Shown piece after piece: positions 36,237-45,398 of a stretch of 64,000 nucleotides of DNA. Numbering within the stretch: the first letter of the stretch is position 1; every line of letters starts with the position of its first letter. The notes below the pieces were generated by a model that did not search any database, was not told the origin of the DNA, and saw nothing but the letters and a program-made list of their open reading frames with translations. Origin of the DNA: Fibrobacteria bacterium (GTDB taxonomy: Bacteria; Fibrobacterota; Fibrobacteria; UBA11236); contig JANYDA010000049.1 in NCBI GenBank assembly GCA_025360005.1, positions 237,814 through 301,813 of the forward strand. Reading direction: 5' to 3'. The translations under genes were made by a program, and so were the position numbers.

Positions 36237-37835
36237 ATGAGAATGGATGGATACGACCCCGGTGAATTCTATGACGAGGTGTTCGAGGCCATCGGCAAGC
36301 CCCGGTCCACGGCCGGGTTCCTGATCGACACTTTGGAGTCCATGGCGGACGGGGAGCTCTATCGCCGGCAGATAGCGGCCGAAAAGGCCTTCCTGGATCT
36401 GGGCATCACCTTCAACGTCTACAACAGCCAATCCGGCCTGGAAAAGATCTTCCCCTTCGACATCCTGCCGCGCATTGTGGAAGCCAGGGAATGGGAGTTT
36501 ATCGAGAAAGGGCTGCGGCAGCGGATCCACGCGCTCAACCTGTTCCTGGATGACATCTACCATGAGCAACGCATCGTCCGCGACGGCATCGTCCCCCTGG
36601 ATCTGATCCTTTCCGCCAAGGGATATCTCAAAGCCTGCAAAGGTCTCAATCCGCCCTGGGGCGTCTGGTGCCATATCACCGGCACGGACCTGGTGAAAGA
36701 CGCGGACGGCACCTTGTTCGTCCTGGAAGACAATATCCGCTGCCCTTCCGGCGTGTCCTACGTGATCGGCAACCGCCAGGTGATGAAGCGGACCTTCCCG
36801 CAGATCTTCGGCGCCATCAATCCGCGTCCGGTGGAGGATTATCCCAGCAAGCTTTTGGACATGCTGCAATTCATGGGGCAGCGGTCGGGAGAAGTGCCAT
36901 GCGTGGCCATCCTCACGCCCGGCGTATTCAACTCCGCCTATTTCGAACACTCCTTCCTGGCCCAGCAAATGGGCGTGGAACTGGTCACGGGAGGCGATCT
37001 CACCGTGCGCGACGGCTACCTGTACATGCGCACCACCCGCGGCTTCAAACGCGTGGACGTGCTCTACCGCCGCATCGACGACGATTTCCTGGATCCGCGC
37101 ACCTTCCGGGCCGACTCGCTGCTGGGCGTTCCCGGCCTGATGGACGTATACCGTGCGGGCAAGGTGGCCATCTGCAACGCGCCCGGCACCGGCGTGGCGG
37201 ACGACAAGGTCATCTACGCCTATGTCCCTAAGATCATCGAGTACTACCTGGGCGAGAAGATCATCCTGCCCAACGTGGACACCTACATGTGCTGGGTGCC
37301 GCAGGAACGCCAATACGTGCTGGAGCACATGTCGGAACTGGTCATCAAGACCGCCAACGATTCCGGCGGCTACGGCGTACTCATCGGGCCCCACTCCACC
37401 AAGGCCGTGCTGGCGGAATGGGCCGAGCGCATCAAGGAAAACCCGCGCAATTTCATCGCCCAGCGCACGCTCTCCCTTTCCCGTTCTCCCGTGATCGTGG
37501 GCGAGCGATGCGAAGGCCGCCACGTGGATCTGCGGCCGTTCGTGCTATACGGCAGGGACATCTACGTGATGCCGGGCGGCCTTACGCGCGTGGCCTTGAA
37601 GAAGGGATCGCTGGTGGTGAACTCCTCGCAAGGCGGCGGCAGTAAGGATACTTGGGTGTTACCCATGGCTCCCGGCTCCATGCCGGACGCCTTTAACGGG
37701 ATGGCGATGCAGACGCAGACCTCGGCTAACCACGCCCAGACGCTCGGGACCATGTCGCAATCCCAGGCCGGCCAGGCCGTGGAAACGGCGCCCGTGGAAA
37801 CCGCCCCGCTCGCGAAGGCGATCCCAGCATGCTGA
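36237..37835 (+). CDS. circularly permuted ATP-grasp protein
   Basis: I choose the ATG at 36237 with GGGAG 8 bases upstream; the frame is open to 35943 but the added part is not protein-like. The 532-residue protein is the circularly permuted ATP-grasp type: GLRQRIHALNLFLDDIYHEQRI, WGVWCHITGTDLVKDADGTLFVLEDNIRCPSGVSYV, VEDYPSKLLDMLQ, AICNAPGTGVADDK, the ATP loop IKTANDSGGYGVLIGP, and ERCEGRHVDLRPFVLYG. These proteins are predicted ATP-dependent carboxylate-amine ligases and travel with alpha-E proteins, as here (seven-base overlap with the next gene). The product is unknown; peptide-like ligation is the common proposal. The C-terminal 70 residues are a Gln/Ala-rich extension. Confidence 0.9.
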   Translation: MRMDGYDPGEFYDEVFEAIGKPRSTAGFLIDTLESMADGELYRRQIAAEKAFLDLGITFNVYNSQSGLEKIFPFDILPRIVEAREWEFIEKGLRQRIHALNLFLDDIYHEQRIVRDGIVPLDLILSAKGYLKACKGLNPPWGVWCHITGTDLVKDADGTLFVLEDNIRCPSGVSYVIGNRQVMKRTFPQIFGAINPRPVEDYPSKLLDMLQFMGQRSGEVPCVAILTPGVFNSAYFEHSFLAQQMGVELVTGGDLTVRDGYLYMRTTRGFKRVDVLYRRIDDDFLDPRTFRADSLLGVPGLMDVYRAGKVAICNAPGTGVADDKVIYAYVPKIIEYYLGEKIILPNVDTYMCWVPQERQYVLEHMSELVIKTANDSGGYGVLIGPHSTKAVLAEWAERIKENPRNFIAQRTLSLSRSPVIVGERCEGRHVDLRPFVLYGRDIYVMPGGLTRVALKKGSLVVNSSQGGGSKDTWVLPMAPGSMPDAFNGMAMQTQTSANHAQTLGTMSQSQAGQAVETAPVETAPLAKAIPAC

Positions 37836-38815
37836 GCCGCGTCGCCGATTCCGTTTATTGGATGGCGCGCTACATCGAGCGCGCCGAGAACGTGGCGCGC
37901 TACGTGGACGTGAGCCTGGAATCCTCCATGGACAACCCCACCAATCCCGGCAAGCAGTGGATGCCGCTCCTGGCGGCGGCGGGGGATCAGGCCATCTTCC
38001 TGGAGAAGTACGGCGAGGGCATGGCCGCCCGCGATCGCGGCGCCGCCATCATGCGTTTCCTGGCTTTCGATCAGGAATACCCCAACTCCATCGTGTCCTG
38101 CGTGACCAGGGCGCGTGAGAATGCCCGCCAGGTGCGCGGCTCGCTGGCGCTGGAAGCGTGGGAGCATCTCAATAAGTTCTACCACTACCTGAATTCCTCG
38201 GAAGCGCGAAGACGCGCCGCGGAATCGCCCCACGACTTCTTCAGCGAGATCCGCACCGCCAGTTACCTGTTCGAAGGGATCGTGGAATCCACCATGTCGC
38301 GCGGCGAGGAGTACAATTTCCTGAAACTCGGCCGCTTCCTGGAGCGCGCCGATCAGACCTCGCGCATCCTGGACGTGAAATACTTCATCCTGCTGCCCAC
38401 TCCCATGGACGTGGGATCGGTGGTGGACGACCTGCTGTGGGCCGCGCTGTTGCATTCGGTGAGCGGCTACGAGATGTTCCGCAAGCGGCACGGACGCATC
38501 GTGCCGGAGAAAGTGGTGGACTTCCTGGTGCTGGATCGGGAGTTCCCGCGCGCCATCCTCTATTGCCTGGAACGGGCGGAGGAATGCCTGCTGAACCTTT
38601 CGGGCACGCCCATGGGCTCCTTCCGCAACAACGCGGAGAAGAACATCGCGAGGCTAAGGGCCAACCTGGCCTATACCAATGTCGAGGAAGTCATCCACCA
38701 AGGCCTGCACGAATTCCTGGACGATTTGCAAACGGGCCTGGGCCAGGTGGGCGAAGGCATCTTTGAAACCTTTTTCGCCCTGGATACTCAGGCCCAATAC
38801 CAATTCCAACAATAG
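37829..38815 (+). CDS. alpha-E domain protein
   Basis: 328 residues, entirely helical. The N-terminus MLSRVADSVYWMARYIERAENVARYVDV is the signature of the alpha-E family, followed by RAREEN-like CVTRARENARQVR and LKLGRFLERADQTSRILDVKY. The family is nearly always encoded beside circularly permuted ATP-grasp proteins, often with transglutaminases, and its biochemical role is not established. The ATG overlaps the ATP-grasp stop by seven bases. Confidence 0.9.
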   Translation: MLSRVADSVYWMARYIERAENVARYVDVSLESSMDNPTNPGKQWMPLLAAAGDQAIFLEKYGEGMAARDRGAAIMRFLAFDQEYPNSIVSCVTRARENARQVRGSLALEAWEHLNKFYHYLNSSEARRRAAESPHDFFSEIRTASYLFEGIVESTMSRGEEYNFLKLGRFLERADQTSRILDVKYFILLPTPMDVGSVVDDLLWAALLHSVSGYEMFRKRHGRIVPEKVVDFLVLDREFPRAILYCLERAEECLLNLSGTPMGSFRNNAEKNIARLRANLAYTNVEEVIHQGLHEFLDDLQTGLGQVGEGIFETFFALDTQAQYQFQQ

Positions 38816-38975
38816 GCCGTCCCGCGCGCGGGACGCGGCGGCCTATGGAAACTTGAGGTCAGCCGTGCGGAGTCAAGCAGTCAACGCAGGGAATCAAGAC
38901 AACGGGATCGACTGGTCGGAATTATATTTCCGGCTTCGGGAAGGTCCTCAATCCGCAGGTGGAGACGGAATCAGA

Positions 38976-41900
38976 ATGAATACGACGCATTCGCGAACGC
39001 GCCTGGGCTTCGATCAAGGGGCTTCGGTAGCTCCCGATTCGGGCAAGATACTCCCGGTGATCCGGTTGAAGATGATGGCCACGGGCCTGGAGCTGCCGCC
39101 CAACGGGCACGGCCCGGATTTCATGGCGCATACCGCCGATCTGATCCGCAAGATCCAGGAAAAGTTCCGCGCCTATCCGCAACCGTTGTGCCCGCTGGAC
39201 GCGCGCCTGCAGGACTTCCTGGACCGCCACTTCGCGGAAACGGAGTTGCCCGGCAAGCTGGACCTGCCGTTGCAAACCCTGCACATGGATTTCCACGGCC
39301 TGGCCCGCACGCTCTCCATACCCGCCGAAGGGGATCGCTTCGAATCGGAATACGTGAAATCCTACCGCACCGTTCAGGGCGTGCTGCATAATCCCGCCAC
39401 CGACAAGCGTACCACCAAGGGTACCTTCCACATTTGCGAGGGCGGCCTGCCCATCCCCGCCGATAAGAAGGCGGTGCCCAAGAAAGCCTTCGCGGGCCTG
39501 CTCTGGAACGCCCTCAATCCTCCCGCCCATTTGCTGGAGCTGCCTTTCACCACCGGGACCAAGCGCCCGGCGCGCGTCTTCTCATCGCTGTTCATCCGGC
39601 CGCTGGTGAGCCCGGAAGTGCCCGGCCTGCGCGGCTACCGCGACATGGAGATCCGTTTCTTCGCGCCCGGCAGCCTGGTGTCCAACCTGGACTTCGTGGA
39701 ATCCATCTTCGGCAACGCGGGCGATCCGTACCTGCCGGAGAACGATGCGGGATTGGATCCCGAGCATTTCACCGGCGTTACCGGCTGCGTCATCCTGGCG
39801 CCGCACCTGACCCGGATGCGCAAGAAGGACCTGGGGCTGCCAAACGTGGAGGAAGCCACCCCGCTCCAGAAGAAACACGGGATGTGCTGGAGCGATCCGG
39901 CGGAACTGTACAACGAGGGCAAGGCCTTCAAGGCCACCATCACCTCCGCCGACGGCGTCATCCTCACCCTCATCGCGGACAATTATTTCGGGTATTGCAA
40001 GAAGGAAGTGAAGACCATGATCGGCTTCGCTTGCAACCTGACCGGCGTGAGCGAAGAGGAGCACGCCGGCGGCGCGCTCATCTTCCCCAGCTACAGCCTG
40101 GGCGACTTCACCCAGCACAACGCCACCTACATCCGCCAGAAGGGCTATTCCTTCAAAGAGGTGAAGAAGCTGATGGGCGAGTTCATGGTCACCCATCCGG
40201 ACGGATACGGCGTCGACAAGCGGCATCCGGAAGTGATCTACCTGGCCGAGGACGCGGAGCTTTCGCTCCTGGATCAGCGCATTTCCTGGACCAAGGACGG
40301 CAGGATCAAGACCCTGCGCCTGCTGCCCCAGCACGTCTATATCTATCCAAGCGGCTATAAGGTGCGCATGGAGAAGCATCCGGACGCGCCCACCTGGCGC
40401 CTCATCGGCACGGTTGCGGACGGCCTGCTCTGCCATAAGCCGTGCACGGTTTCCGGCGGCGGCAAAAGCGAGATCTCCAAGTCCATCGCCGAGTCCATCC
40501 TCTACCGCAACTTCTACATCCAGGACTACCAGAAGGATTTCGCCGCCGCGGAGAAGATCATCCATCGCGATTTCGGCAACCGCTTCAAGGTGATCCCCAA
40601 GGACAGCAACAAGGAAAAACTGGGCCGCGAGATCCTCAGCATCACGCGTTCGCTGGGTTCCGTGGTACGCCTGTTGACGCCTTCGGCGGAATACACCGAT
40701 GAATACAACCGCTGGCTGCGCAAGATCCCCCCCCACGTGCGCTCCCTGGTGTTCACCATCAAACGTTTCTACCGTCCGGAATGGGGCGACGATATCCGCT
40801 CGCACTTCTCCGTGGACGTCGTGGACGGCCGGCCCGGCCATGAGCTGAGCTTCCACCACCGCCGCCTGGTCTCCAGCTACCTGAAGGTGGGAACCGAAGG
40901 CCAAGGCAATTGGCGCGTGTTCCGCCTGCGCACGGATTTCGTGCCCGCCTACAAATTGCAGGTGGAGGACGACATTACCGTATCAGCCGTGTTACCAAAC
41001 CCGGATCCCGTCCCGGAAGCCAAAGCCGGCGGCAAGAAGCCATCCGAGCCCGTTGCGTCCGCGTCCCGCAAGTACGTTCAGAATTGCGAGTACCGCCTGT
41101 TCCAGCGCCCGGACGACGCCGCCGTTCCCGGCCTCGATCGCCAAGCCGAAAAGGATTTCTCGGAAGCCAACAACTTCATGTCCAACTATGAGCCGCTTCC
41201 CGTGGAAGAGGCGAAAGCGATGCTGCAGGACGCCATCGACATGGCCAAATACACCTCCCCCATGCGCCAACTGGTGGAGAAAGCGGCCGGGCAGGAATAC
41301 GGCTGGTTCGTCTGCACCTCCCGTCCGCGCATCACCGACGGCAAGCCGAACGCCAACGTTCGCTACCTGCAGAACCGCCCGGATCTGGTGGATTCCTTCT
41401 CCGTGTTCGTGGCCCAGACCGGCATCCGCCTCAAGCGCAAGCTTGCCGCGGACGCGCCCGTGGCCAATCCGGTGGACGCGGTCCTCATCGGCCGCCGTAA
41501 CAACCCGCCCGATCGGGAGGCCGGCATCAAGCCGTTGGCGGTCTACAATCCCCTGCATTTCCAGGAGCTGCCGGAAGCCTTCATGGACTTCGTCGCCAGC
41601 CCCACCGGAAAATCCCCGTCCACCACGGGCGCAGGCTCGGAAGGCGCGCTCACCAAGGGGCCGTTCAACGCTCTGTGGCCCACCGTCGATCTCAACGCGG
41701 CCATGGTATCCTTCATCCTGACCGATCTCAAAGTCTTCTCCACCCCCGCCGGCCATATCGGAGGCAAGTACAAGGTCGATCACGACATGAGCCTGCTGAT
41801 CCCGGAACTGTGGTGCCGGATGACTCCGGAAGAACGCGACGCGCGCCGGCTGGTGGAGGGCGGCTATCTCTCCCTGGTCTCGGATCTAAAAGGCAAGGGC

Positions 41901-42494
41901 GGCAAATCCAGGAAAGCATCCAAGAGCGGGGCGATACCCGCCGGCCGCCTGGGCTACCGCATCAACACGCGTTTTGTGCATGCCTACCTGGGCCGCATCT
42001 TTTCCGATCCGCTGGCCGTTTTCCCGCCGGACATGCTGGAACCGGAATTGCAGAACCGGCAGGACTTCGCCGACGGCGTGGAGAACATCGTCGAAGCGCA
42101 ACGCGCAGCCGCCCAGTTTTACTTCGAGGACGGCAGCGTGGAAAGCGCCTGCCCTCCCCTGCAAGCCCTGCTGCATATCATGGCCAAGGGCTCCTGGAAC
42201 GGAATGACGCTGGAAAGCGCCTCGCTCCGCAAGATGTTCACGGCCGCGGAGATGCTCAAGTCCGATTGGTACCGGGCCCGTCTGGTGCGCCAGCAGGAAA
42301 AAGACAAGCAGTTGTGGTCGCACCACGGCGATTACCTGAAAGCCTTTATCGGTGGAGACGGCAACAAGGCCGCCGCCAACCGTCTGGGGCTTACCCGCCG
42401 CATATCCGTGGTGGACAAGAATCTGCGCGCCGCATCCGCGTCCGCCTACCTGGAAAGCCTCAAGGGAACCATCGGAATAGATCCGCTATTGTAA
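38976..42494 (+). CDS. very large uncharacterised protein (1172 aa) of the ATP-grasp/alpha-E cluster
   Basis: The ATG at 38976 (GGAGAC upstream) gives 1172 residues; the open frame from 38679 overlaps the alpha-E gene out of phase and is not used. No signal peptide or membrane helix is seen. Distinctive blocks are ADNYFGYCKKEVKTMIGFA, SEEEHAGGALIFPSYSLG, VSGGGKSEISKSIAESILY (~residues 491-509), FTIKRFYRPEWGDDIRSHF, YTSPMRQLVEKAAGQEYGWF and GKYKVDHDMSLLIPELWC. I do not recognise a named family. The VSGGGKS loop resembles the nucleotide-binding LSGTGKT loop of phosphoenolpyruvate carboxykinase, but the rest does not obviously align. It starts 160 bases after the alpha-E gene on the same strand. 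It reads as a large cytoplasmic enzyme rather than a structural protein. Confidence 0.72.
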   Translation: MNTTHSRTRLGFDQGASVAPDSGKILPVIRLKMMATGLELPPNGHGPDFMAHTADLIRKIQEKFRAYPQPLCPLDARLQDFLDRHFAETELPGKLDLPLQTLHMDFHGLARTLSIPAEGDRFESEYVKSYRTVQGVLHNPATDKRTTKGTFHICEGGLPIPADKKAVPKKAFAGLLWNALNPPAHLLELPFTTGTKRPARVFSSLFIRPLVSPEVPGLRGYRDMEIRFFAPGSLVSNLDFVESIFGNAGDPYLPENDAGLDPEHFTGVTGCVILAPHLTRMRKKDLGLPNVEEATPLQKKHGMCWSDPAELYNEGKAFKATITSADGVILTLIADNYFGYCKKEVKTMIGFACNLTGVSEEEHAGGALIFPSYSLGDFTQHNATYIRQKGYSFKEVKKLMGEFMVTHPDGYGVDKRHPEVIYLAEDAELSLLDQRISWTKDGRIKTLRLLPQHVYIYPSGYKVRMEKHPDAPTWRLIGTVADGLLCHKPCTVSGGGKSEISKSIAESILYRNFYIQDYQKDFAAAEKIIHRDFGNRFKVIPKDSNKEKLGREILSITRSLGSVVRLLTPSAEYTDEYNRWLRKIPPHVRSLVFTIKRFYRPEWGDDIRSHFSVDVVDGRPGHELSFHHRRLVSSYLKVGTEGQGNWRVFRLRTDFVPAYKLQVEDDITVSAVLPNPDPVPEAKAGGKKPSEPVASASRKYVQNCEYRLFQRPDDAAVPGLDRQAEKDFSEANNFMSNYEPLPVEEAKAMLQDAIDMAKYTSPMRQLVEKAAGQEYGWFVCTSRPRITDGKPNANVRYLQNRPDLVDSFSVFVAQTGIRLKRKLAADAPVANPVDAVLIGRRNNPPDREAGIKPLAVYNPLHFQELPEAFMDFVASPTGKSPSTTGAGSEGALTKGPFNALWPTVDLNAAMVSFILTDLKVFSTPAGHIGGKYKVDHDMSLLIPELWCRMTPEERDARRLVEGGYLSLVSDLKGKGGKSRKASKSGAIPAGRLGYRINTRFVHAYLGRIFSDPLAVFPPDMLEPELQNRQDFADGVENIVEAQRAAAQFYFEDGSVESACPPLQALLHIMAKGSWNGMTLESASLRKMFTAAEMLKSDWYRARLVRQQEKDKQLWSHHGDYLKAFIGGDGNKAAANRLGLTRRISVVDKNLRAASASAYLESLKGTIGIDPLL

Positions 42495-42564
42495 CTTGGC
42501 CGCCCCTCCGGAGACCCACCCTGCGATTGCTATCTTCGGCATTCCTCTTGGGAAGGGTATCGGA

Positions 42565-43017
42565 ATGACATTCCTGGCGCAAATCATCAATCGCATCCGC
42601 GGCCTCTTGGAGGTTTTCGGCTGGCTGCCACCGCTCATCGCCCGCATCACTGTGGGCTGGGTTTTCGTGGAATCCGGTTGGGGCAAGCTCCACCACCTGG
42701 AAAAGGTCACGGCCTTCTTCACCGATCTGGGCCTGCCCATGCCGGCGTTCCAGGCGCATCTGGTGGCCACCACGGAATTCGCCGGAGGCCTATTGCTGTT
42801 GGCCGGGTTGTTCACGCGCATCGCCTCGGTACCGCTTGCCATCATCATGTACGTCGCCATCGCCACCGCCAAGAAGGATGAGTTGCACGCCTTCACGGAT
42901 CTGATCGGCTTCTCCGAATACCTCTACATGGTCCTGCTCGTGTGGCTGATAGTGGCCGGGCCGGGATTGCTGGCCTTGGATGCTTTGGCGGCCCGCAAGC
43001 TGAAGCGGCTCGATTAG
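42565..43017 (+). CDS. DoxX family membrane protein
   Basis: From the ATG at 42565, 150 residues with four hydrophobic segments. The DoxX pattern is clear: ARITVGWVFVESGWGKLHHLEKVTAFF, TTEFAGGLLLLAGLFTRIASVPLAIIM, and a last helix ending WLIVAGPGLLALDALAARK. These small inner-membrane proteins have been linked to oxidative stress and thiosulfate:quinone redox chemistry in some organisms. The precise role here is not evident. It is 70 bases after the large gene and may share its transcript. Confidence 0.85.
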   Translation: MTFLAQIINRIRGLLEVFGWLPPLIARITVGWVFVESGWGKLHHLEKVTAFFTDLGLPMPAFQAHLVATTEFAGGLLLLAGLFTRIASVPLAIIMYVAIATAKKDELHAFTDLIGFSEYLYMVLLVWLIVAGPGLLALDALAARKLKRLD

Positions 43018-43245
43018 TTCCGAATCTCCGGGGGTAACGGCGGTGTTCCCCCCGACCGGAAGCCAATCCGGCGGGATTCGCGCGGTTGCGCGCATTTGGG
43101 AAGCCGAAACGGCTTCCTTTCCGATTGCATTCCAGGCTCTTGCGCCCTATACTCGGATAGGTTGGCATCGGTCCGCCACGGCGGACCCTGCGGTGATTGC
43201 AATTCTTCACATCCTTTCGGCGGACTTCCAATCCGGAGGCTGTAG

Positions 43246-44286
43246 ATGCCCAGTGCCCGAACGGGAATTTTCAAAAACATCCGGTTGCGCCGCCTCCCCG
43301 GCCTCGGCGGTTGGTTTTTTCCGGCTCTCTTGGGCCTTATAAACCTAGGCCTAGACCCAAGCCCCGCGCGGGCGGATCCCATGGCGTATGCCGGGAAAGT
43401 TATCGACGCGGCGGGGGACGGGATTCCCTGGGCCCTTCTCCAGGTGGACGGCGGCGATCCGCTCTGGCAATCGGGCGCGGACGGGAGCTTCAGCATAACC
43501 GGCATCGCCGCTTCCGTTTACTACCCGGAAATCGAGCCCGCCTTGCCCTTCCGCGCGGAGCAGGCCCGGACGAAGGCTCAGGTCCCGGTGGACCGTTTTC
43601 TCCTGACCGGGCGCGCGGCCCGGGGCCGCTACGTAACCTCTGTGTTACTGTGGGAAAAAGCCGCGGGGAAATCCGGATCCGGCGGCGGGGTCTTTCCGCC
43701 CCAGAGCCAGCCTGCCCGTCGCTATGATGCCGCGGAACCGGAAGTGCCGCCGCCGCCGCCCATGCCGGCCAAGACCTCCGCGGGGCATACGCTCTCGGTT
43801 TCCATGGCGGGCTACCAAACGGGAAACTTCCCGCAGGCGGGTACGATGGGCAACGGGCTGACGCTGGCATTGGCGCGATCGGCCACGGATACCGCCGCCT
43901 ACGCGGCGGAAAAAAAACTTTGCCTGGATACCATCAACGCCTTCCGGGCCAAGGTGGGCCTCCCTCCCGTGGCCTGGTCCAAGAGCCTGGAAGCCTTCGC
44001 CGATCAGGGCGCGCGCTACGATTCGGAACGCAACGTGGCGCACGGCCATTTCAGCGCCTTCAGCAAAGGCGCCGTCCCTTCCGATGCCGAGAACGCGGTG
44101 CCCGGTTGGCCGCTGAAGAGTTATAAGACGGTTTCCGCCGTGGTGGCCAAGGGTGCGGAGATGATGTGGGCGGAAGGCCCCGGCGGCGGACATTACGAGA
44201 ATATCAGAGGCAGCCAAACCCTGGTGGGTTGCGGCATCTACGTCACGCCGGCGGGCGCGGTGTGGGTGCTGCACGATTTCAAATAA
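43246..44286 (+). CDS. secreted CAP-domain protein
   Basis: 346 residues; the ATG has GGAGG 7 bases upstream. An N-terminal signal region (to about ARA, residue 42) is followed by a small carboxypeptidase-regulatory-like beta domain (GKVIDAAGDGIPWALLQVDG), a Pro-rich linker, and from residue ~222 a CAP/SCP domain: CLDTINAFRAKVGLPPVAWSKSLEAFADQGA, HGHFSAF, and GGHYENIRGSQTLVGCGIYV. CAP domains occur in secreted proteins of varied function, including lipid binding. No neighbours hint at a specific task. Confidence 0.82.
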   Translation: MPSARTGIFKNIRLRRLPGLGGWFFPALLGLINLGLDPSPARADPMAYAGKVIDAAGDGIPWALLQVDGGDPLWQSGADGSFSITGIAASVYYPEIEPALPFRAEQARTKAQVPVDRFLLTGRAARGRYVTSVLLWEKAAGKSGSGGGVFPPQSQPARRYDAAEPEVPPPPPMPAKTSAGHTLSVSMAGYQTGNFPQAGTMGNGLTLALARSATDTAAYAAEKKLCLDTINAFRAKVGLPPVAWSKSLEAFADQGARYDSERNVAHGHFSAFSKGAVPSDAENAVPGWPLKSYKTVSAVVAKGAEMMWAEGPGGGHYENIRGSQTLVGCGIYVTPAGAVWVLHDFK

Positions 44287-44359
44287 CGGCGGTCCGCCTC
44301 CCCCGTTGTCGGCGCGACGCTACCTGAGCCGCGGATAAAAGCATATCTTTCCCATTCCC

Positions 44360-45247
44360 GTGAGCGCCCAACCCGAGCCATCCGAATCCCGCAGCGGCAT
44401 CCTTCACGCGCTGGCAGCTTATGCGCTCTGGGGCCTTTTGCCGCTGTATTGGAAAGCCCTGCACGGCATACCGCTGGGCGAAGTGCTGGCCCATCGCGTA
44501 CTCTGGTCCGCCGCCACCATCATGCTGCTGCTGGCGGCCGTCAAGCGCCTGCCGGACTTCCTGGCCGTGCTGGCGCATCCCCGCAAGCGCCTGTTGCTTG
44601 GACTGAGCGCGGTCCTCATCGGCTGCAATTGGACCCTATACATCCTGGCCGTGTACCGGGGCCAATTGCTGCAGGCCAGCCTGGGGTATTACATCAATCC
44701 CCTGATGAGCGTGGGCATGGGTGTGGCCATCCTGCGCGAGCGGCTCTCGCCTTTGCAAATCACGGCGGTGGCCCTGGCGGGCCTGGGAGTGGTGATCCTG
44801 AGCTTTCAGCATGCCGGCCTGCCGTGGGTGGCCCTGGGGCTGGCCCTCTCGTTCGCCAGCTACGGCTACGTGAAAAAACGCCTGGGGGTGGAGTCCCTGA
44901 CGGGGCTGGCAATGGAAACCCTGTGGCTTACGCCCATGGCGTCGGGTTATCTTCTCTGGCTGTCCTATCATGCCCGAGCCTCCGCTTTCGGGAGCTCCCC
45001 CGCTGCCGCGGCTCTGCTGGTAGGTACCGGAGCGGTTACCCTGGCGCCGCTGTTCTTTTTCAACGGGGCCGCGCGCCGCCTTCCGCTCTCTACCTTGGGC
45101 TTCTACCAATACCTTAGCCCCAGCATCCAATTGGCCCTGGCGGTGCTGGTGTTCCGTGAGCCCTTTACGCGCATGCATGCCATGTCCTTCGGGTTGATCT
45201 GGGCGGCCCTGGCGCTTTATACGGTGGACGCCATCCGCAAGGCGTGA
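44360..45247 (+). CDS. rarD: RarD/EamA-type membrane transporter
   Basis: 295 residues starting at GTG (44360). Ten hydrophobic segments in two EamA repeats; RarD hallmarks are AYALWGLLPLYWKALHGIPLGEVLAHRVLWS, IGCNWTLYILAV, LQASLGYYINPL and LSTLGFYQYLSPSIQLALAVLVFREPFT. RarD is a drug/metabolite exporter family member whose gene was named for chloramphenicol-linked phenotypes. The natural substrate is unknown. It appears to be transcribed alone, with no strong terminator visible after it. Confidence 0.9.
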   Translation: MSAQPEPSESRSGILHALAAYALWGLLPLYWKALHGIPLGEVLAHRVLWSAATIMLLLAAVKRLPDFLAVLAHPRKRLLLGLSAVLIGCNWTLYILAVYRGQLLQASLGYYINPLMSVGMGVAILRERLSPLQITAVALAGLGVVILSFQHAGLPWVALGLALSFASYGYVKKRLGVESLTGLAMETLWLTPMASGYLLWLSYHARASAFGSSPAAAALLVGTGAVTLAPLFFFNGAARRLPLSTLGFYQYLSPSIQLALAVLVFREPFTRMHAMSFGLIWAALALYTVDAIRKA

Positions 45248-45398
45248 ATAGGCGGATTGCTTCCAGGAAATCCCCCCGTAAGGCTTCCCACTTCGGTCAG
45301 ATTTTGACGGACTAGGATGAGTTGGATTCAAAGGTTTCCGAGTCCGATTGAACGTAGGGGGAAACCCTAAGGGCCGGGATCCGGGATAAGGAGGGACC

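Noticed and set aside
36156..37523. 455-residue minus-strand frame opposite the ATP-grasp gene
   Set aside because: His/Gly/Val-rich antisense frame; the ATP-grasp protein occupies the other strand fully.
38679..38975. N-terminal extension of the 1172-residue protein
   Set aside because: It overlaps the alpha-E gene in another phase and lacks protein-like composition; the ATG at 38976 has a ribosome-binding site.
45248..45398. Riboswitch upstream of the TonB receptor remnant
   Set aside because: I looked for a cobalamin-type or other known leader and saw no recognisable conserved box.
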